The position numbers and the translations under genes are program-made. A model generated the notes under the pieces. The model searched no databases, was not told the DNA's origin, and saw only the letters and a program-made list of their open reading frames with translations. Shown piece by piece: positions 62,174 to 64,000 of a stretch of DNA of 64,000 nt (positions are counted from its first letter, which is position 1; every line of letters starts with the position of its first letter). Source of the DNA: Lyophyllum atratum (taxonomy: Eukaryota; Basidiomycota; Agaricomycetes; Agaricales; Lyophyllaceae); the NCBI GenBank assembly GCA_014905825.1, contig JACGCN010000078.1, positions 1 through 64,000 on the forward strand, written 5' to 3'.

Positions 62174-63232
62174 TCTGTTGGTCGGAAACGACATCACTGG
62201 ATACATGGAGGTTTGCCAACGACTTGCGCGACCTCGAAGTAGAGGCAAGGAGGGGATGACCCACGACGTCCATGAGCTCGGAGTGCATAGGCAGAGCATG
62301 ATTATGAGCATCGCGTTGCTTTGACCAGAGGAAGTTCGTTAGAATCTTCGCGATGTGGCCCTCAGCGACCTTGAGATTATAGTCGCGACGGCGAACTTAC
62401 GGAAACCTGTTCCAAGACCTTTCCATTAGACAAGAGACCGATGGTCGTTAAGAGAAATGCGGCGGTGCTCTGAGAAGTATTCAATGGAAGTTTTCAGAAA
62501 AGGAAGTATCGGCCACGTACCTCGATGAAAATACTACTAATCTGCGACCAGATGTTTCCGACCGTGCTCGAAATCTGCTCGACACTATAATGAACCAAAG
62601 AGAGCCTATACTGCTAAGAATTTTGAAAGCGAATTTATGGCTCATCGACTAGATCCCTGAGCCCCACCATTCCTATGTGGTCATCTGTAGAACTGTTCAG
62701 CGAGGAGTTGCTCCCGGATGGTTGAGGGTTCATGGCGATTGATTGCCGGTAAGAAGCGAGCGGAGGGGGTCATGATGAGAAACCATGCGAATTTGCTAAT
62801 ACCAGCTACTTGAGGGGGGTTGTTGGACATGCTCTCTTTTCGCCGTTCGACAACGAGTTCAAGTTGAGGCCTGTCGGTGCCACAGTGACACTGACAGTCA
62901 AAATAAAAGCGTTGTAAGTATGTTATGTGCGGTCACGTGCGACTACATTTTTTTCCCACCACGCCCCAGTGACCTTACCCTGGTTTGGCGATGGTCAGAT
63001 TCTCTCAGTCGACAGTGCGTATGAAAATTGTTGTCCTCTAAGTCCTCGATCGAAAGGTCAGCTTCTGTTGTCACATTCCAAGAGACTGCCGTCGATCTGA
63101 ACCCCGAGATTAGGGCCACTACCTGATGTCTGAACTTCAGGTGCGTATCTCTGGAAGGAGTCATCAATCTGGCGCTCAAGAAGTCCACGTCAGGGTCTTA
63201 CCAAAGGAGAGCCTCACTTATTCTGTTCTACG
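62174..63232. other. Intergenic DNA
   Basis: No supported gene; only short unrecognised frames on both strands. Carries the 5' flank of the F-box gene. Confidence 0.45.
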
Positions 63233-64000
63233 ATGATAAATATCCTGGCAAATACCAACCAGCCACCATCGGATGCAGAAGCCCGGGCGATCAACGATCT
63301 TGTTTCTCAACGAACCGCCGACATGGGGAACATCGATTTAGATATACGTCACCTCCAACTGGAGCTGGATACTCTAAAAACCCGGCGGATGGAATGGCAA
63401 AGTGATGTGGATTCGTACAAGTCACTCCTCAGTGCGAAGCGTCGTCTTCCGCAGGAGATCCTTGCTGAAATCTTCTCCCATATGTCATGCCAGTCAGATA
63501 CGGGACCGGTCCGCCCATTGCGAAGAGCAGCCCCTCTTTCATTATGCCATGTCTCCTCGGCTTGGAGACAAGCGGCTCTCTCCTCCCCTAGCCTCTGGAA
63601 CACCCTTGCTCTAGATATCGAGGTCTACCATTTCCGAGAATCTCAGGAACCGCTGATCTCGATCATTCCCTCCTGGTTTGCCAACGCCAGTGTACTTTCG
63701 CTGCGCTTTTCACTCTTCAATCACCTCTTTTCTCACCTGAGTCTCGTTTCAACGATCATTACCCGAGGTGTAACCCCGCTCTCACATCGATTCTCTGAGC
63801 TTCGCTTCGAAATGAAGCGTATAGATGAACTCGATTCATTCTTGTCCCTACCGAGCGGCAGCATTCCGCTTCTGCAGACCCTCGTGTTGCATATCAAGGA
63901 CATCCCTGATGTCCTACCGCCTACTACTGTCTTTGGCGGAGCACCGAAGTTGCGCAATGCTTCCATCGGTATAGATTTCCCACACATCGACGAAGTTGGT
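63233..64000 (+). CDS. F-box protein with N-terminal coiled coil, 3' end outside the window
   Basis: An open frame from ATG 63233 to the last base (256 codons) with no stop and no obvious intron. Residues about 25-65 (DLVSQRTADMGNIDL, then RHLQLELDTLKTRRMEWQSD) form a heptad coiled coil. The F-box start KRRLPQEILAEIFSHM follows directly, then CHVSSAWRQAALSSPSLWNTL. This coiled coil plus F-box order is typical of one large Agaricomycete F-box group. Leucine-rich sequence follows (LSLRFSLF, LQTLVLHI, KLRNASIGI). The C-terminal repeats lie beyond the window. Confidence 0.9.
   Translation, partial: MINILANTNQPPSDAEARAINDLVSQRTADMGNIDLDIRHLQLELDTLKTRRMEWQSDVDSYKSLLSAKRRLPQEILAEIFSHMSCQSDTGPVRPLRRAAPLSLCHVSSAWRQAALSSPSLWNTLALDIEVYHFRESQEPLISIIPSWFANASVLSLRFSLFNHLFSHLSLVSTIITRGVTPLSHRFSELRFEMKRIDELDSFLSLPSGSIPLLQTLVLHIKDIPDVLPPTTVFGGAPKLRNASIGIDFPHIDEVG

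Overview
The window looks like nuclear DNA of a mushroom-forming basidiomycete (Agaricomycetes). Genes are rich in short introns of about 50-60 nt. Class I hydrophobins, CFEM/GPI surface proteins, and lineage-expanded BTB, F-box and DUF6593 families are present. No rRNA, CRISPR array or bacterial-style operon was seen. All exon models come from reading splice sites by eye and checking that the frame and exon sum close.

Layout. 0-1 kb: a tRNA-like sequence and a dense minisatellite built on CGCACCT. 1.2-4.5 kb: a 5'-truncated transposase-like gene ending in a PHD-type zinc finger. 5.1-9.3 kb (minus): a 16-exon karyopherin of the Kap121/Pse1/importin-5 type. 9.3-16.1 kb: a gene desert with a diverged 184-193 bp tandem duplication. 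16.1-17.6 kb: a heterotrimeric G-protein alpha subunit with an apparent +1 frameshift near codon 16. 20-25 kb: three secreted-protein genes, namely a repeat protein with basic cleavage-like sites, an orphan secreted protein and a cutinase. A dispersed repeat (copies at 19.0, 19.3 and 24.2 kb) lies among them. 27-34 kb: an F-box gene, an O-acetylhomoserine sulfhydrylase-type gene with a probable GC-AG intron, a ~205 bp repeat array and a second F-box gene.

35.4-57.5 kb is the most striking part. It is a cell-surface gene island with four intact class I hydrophobins plus a fragment of a fifth, four CFEM-domain proteins with GPI-type tails, and four intact BTB/POZ genes plus a BTB relic. The families are interleaved on both strands. 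Within a family the exon lengths are nearly invariant, and all four hydrophobins share one leader motif just upstream of the start. This points to repeated local duplication and possible co-regulation of surface coating proteins.

58-64 kb: a decayed SDR reductase pseudogene, a DUF6593-like relic, an intact DUF6593 gene and the 5' part of a coiled-coil F-box gene that runs off the window.

The best candidates for something undescribed are the repeat precursor at 20.0-20.6 kb and the hydrophobin/CFEM/BTB island. Family assignments rest on motifs recognised by eye, not on database searches.
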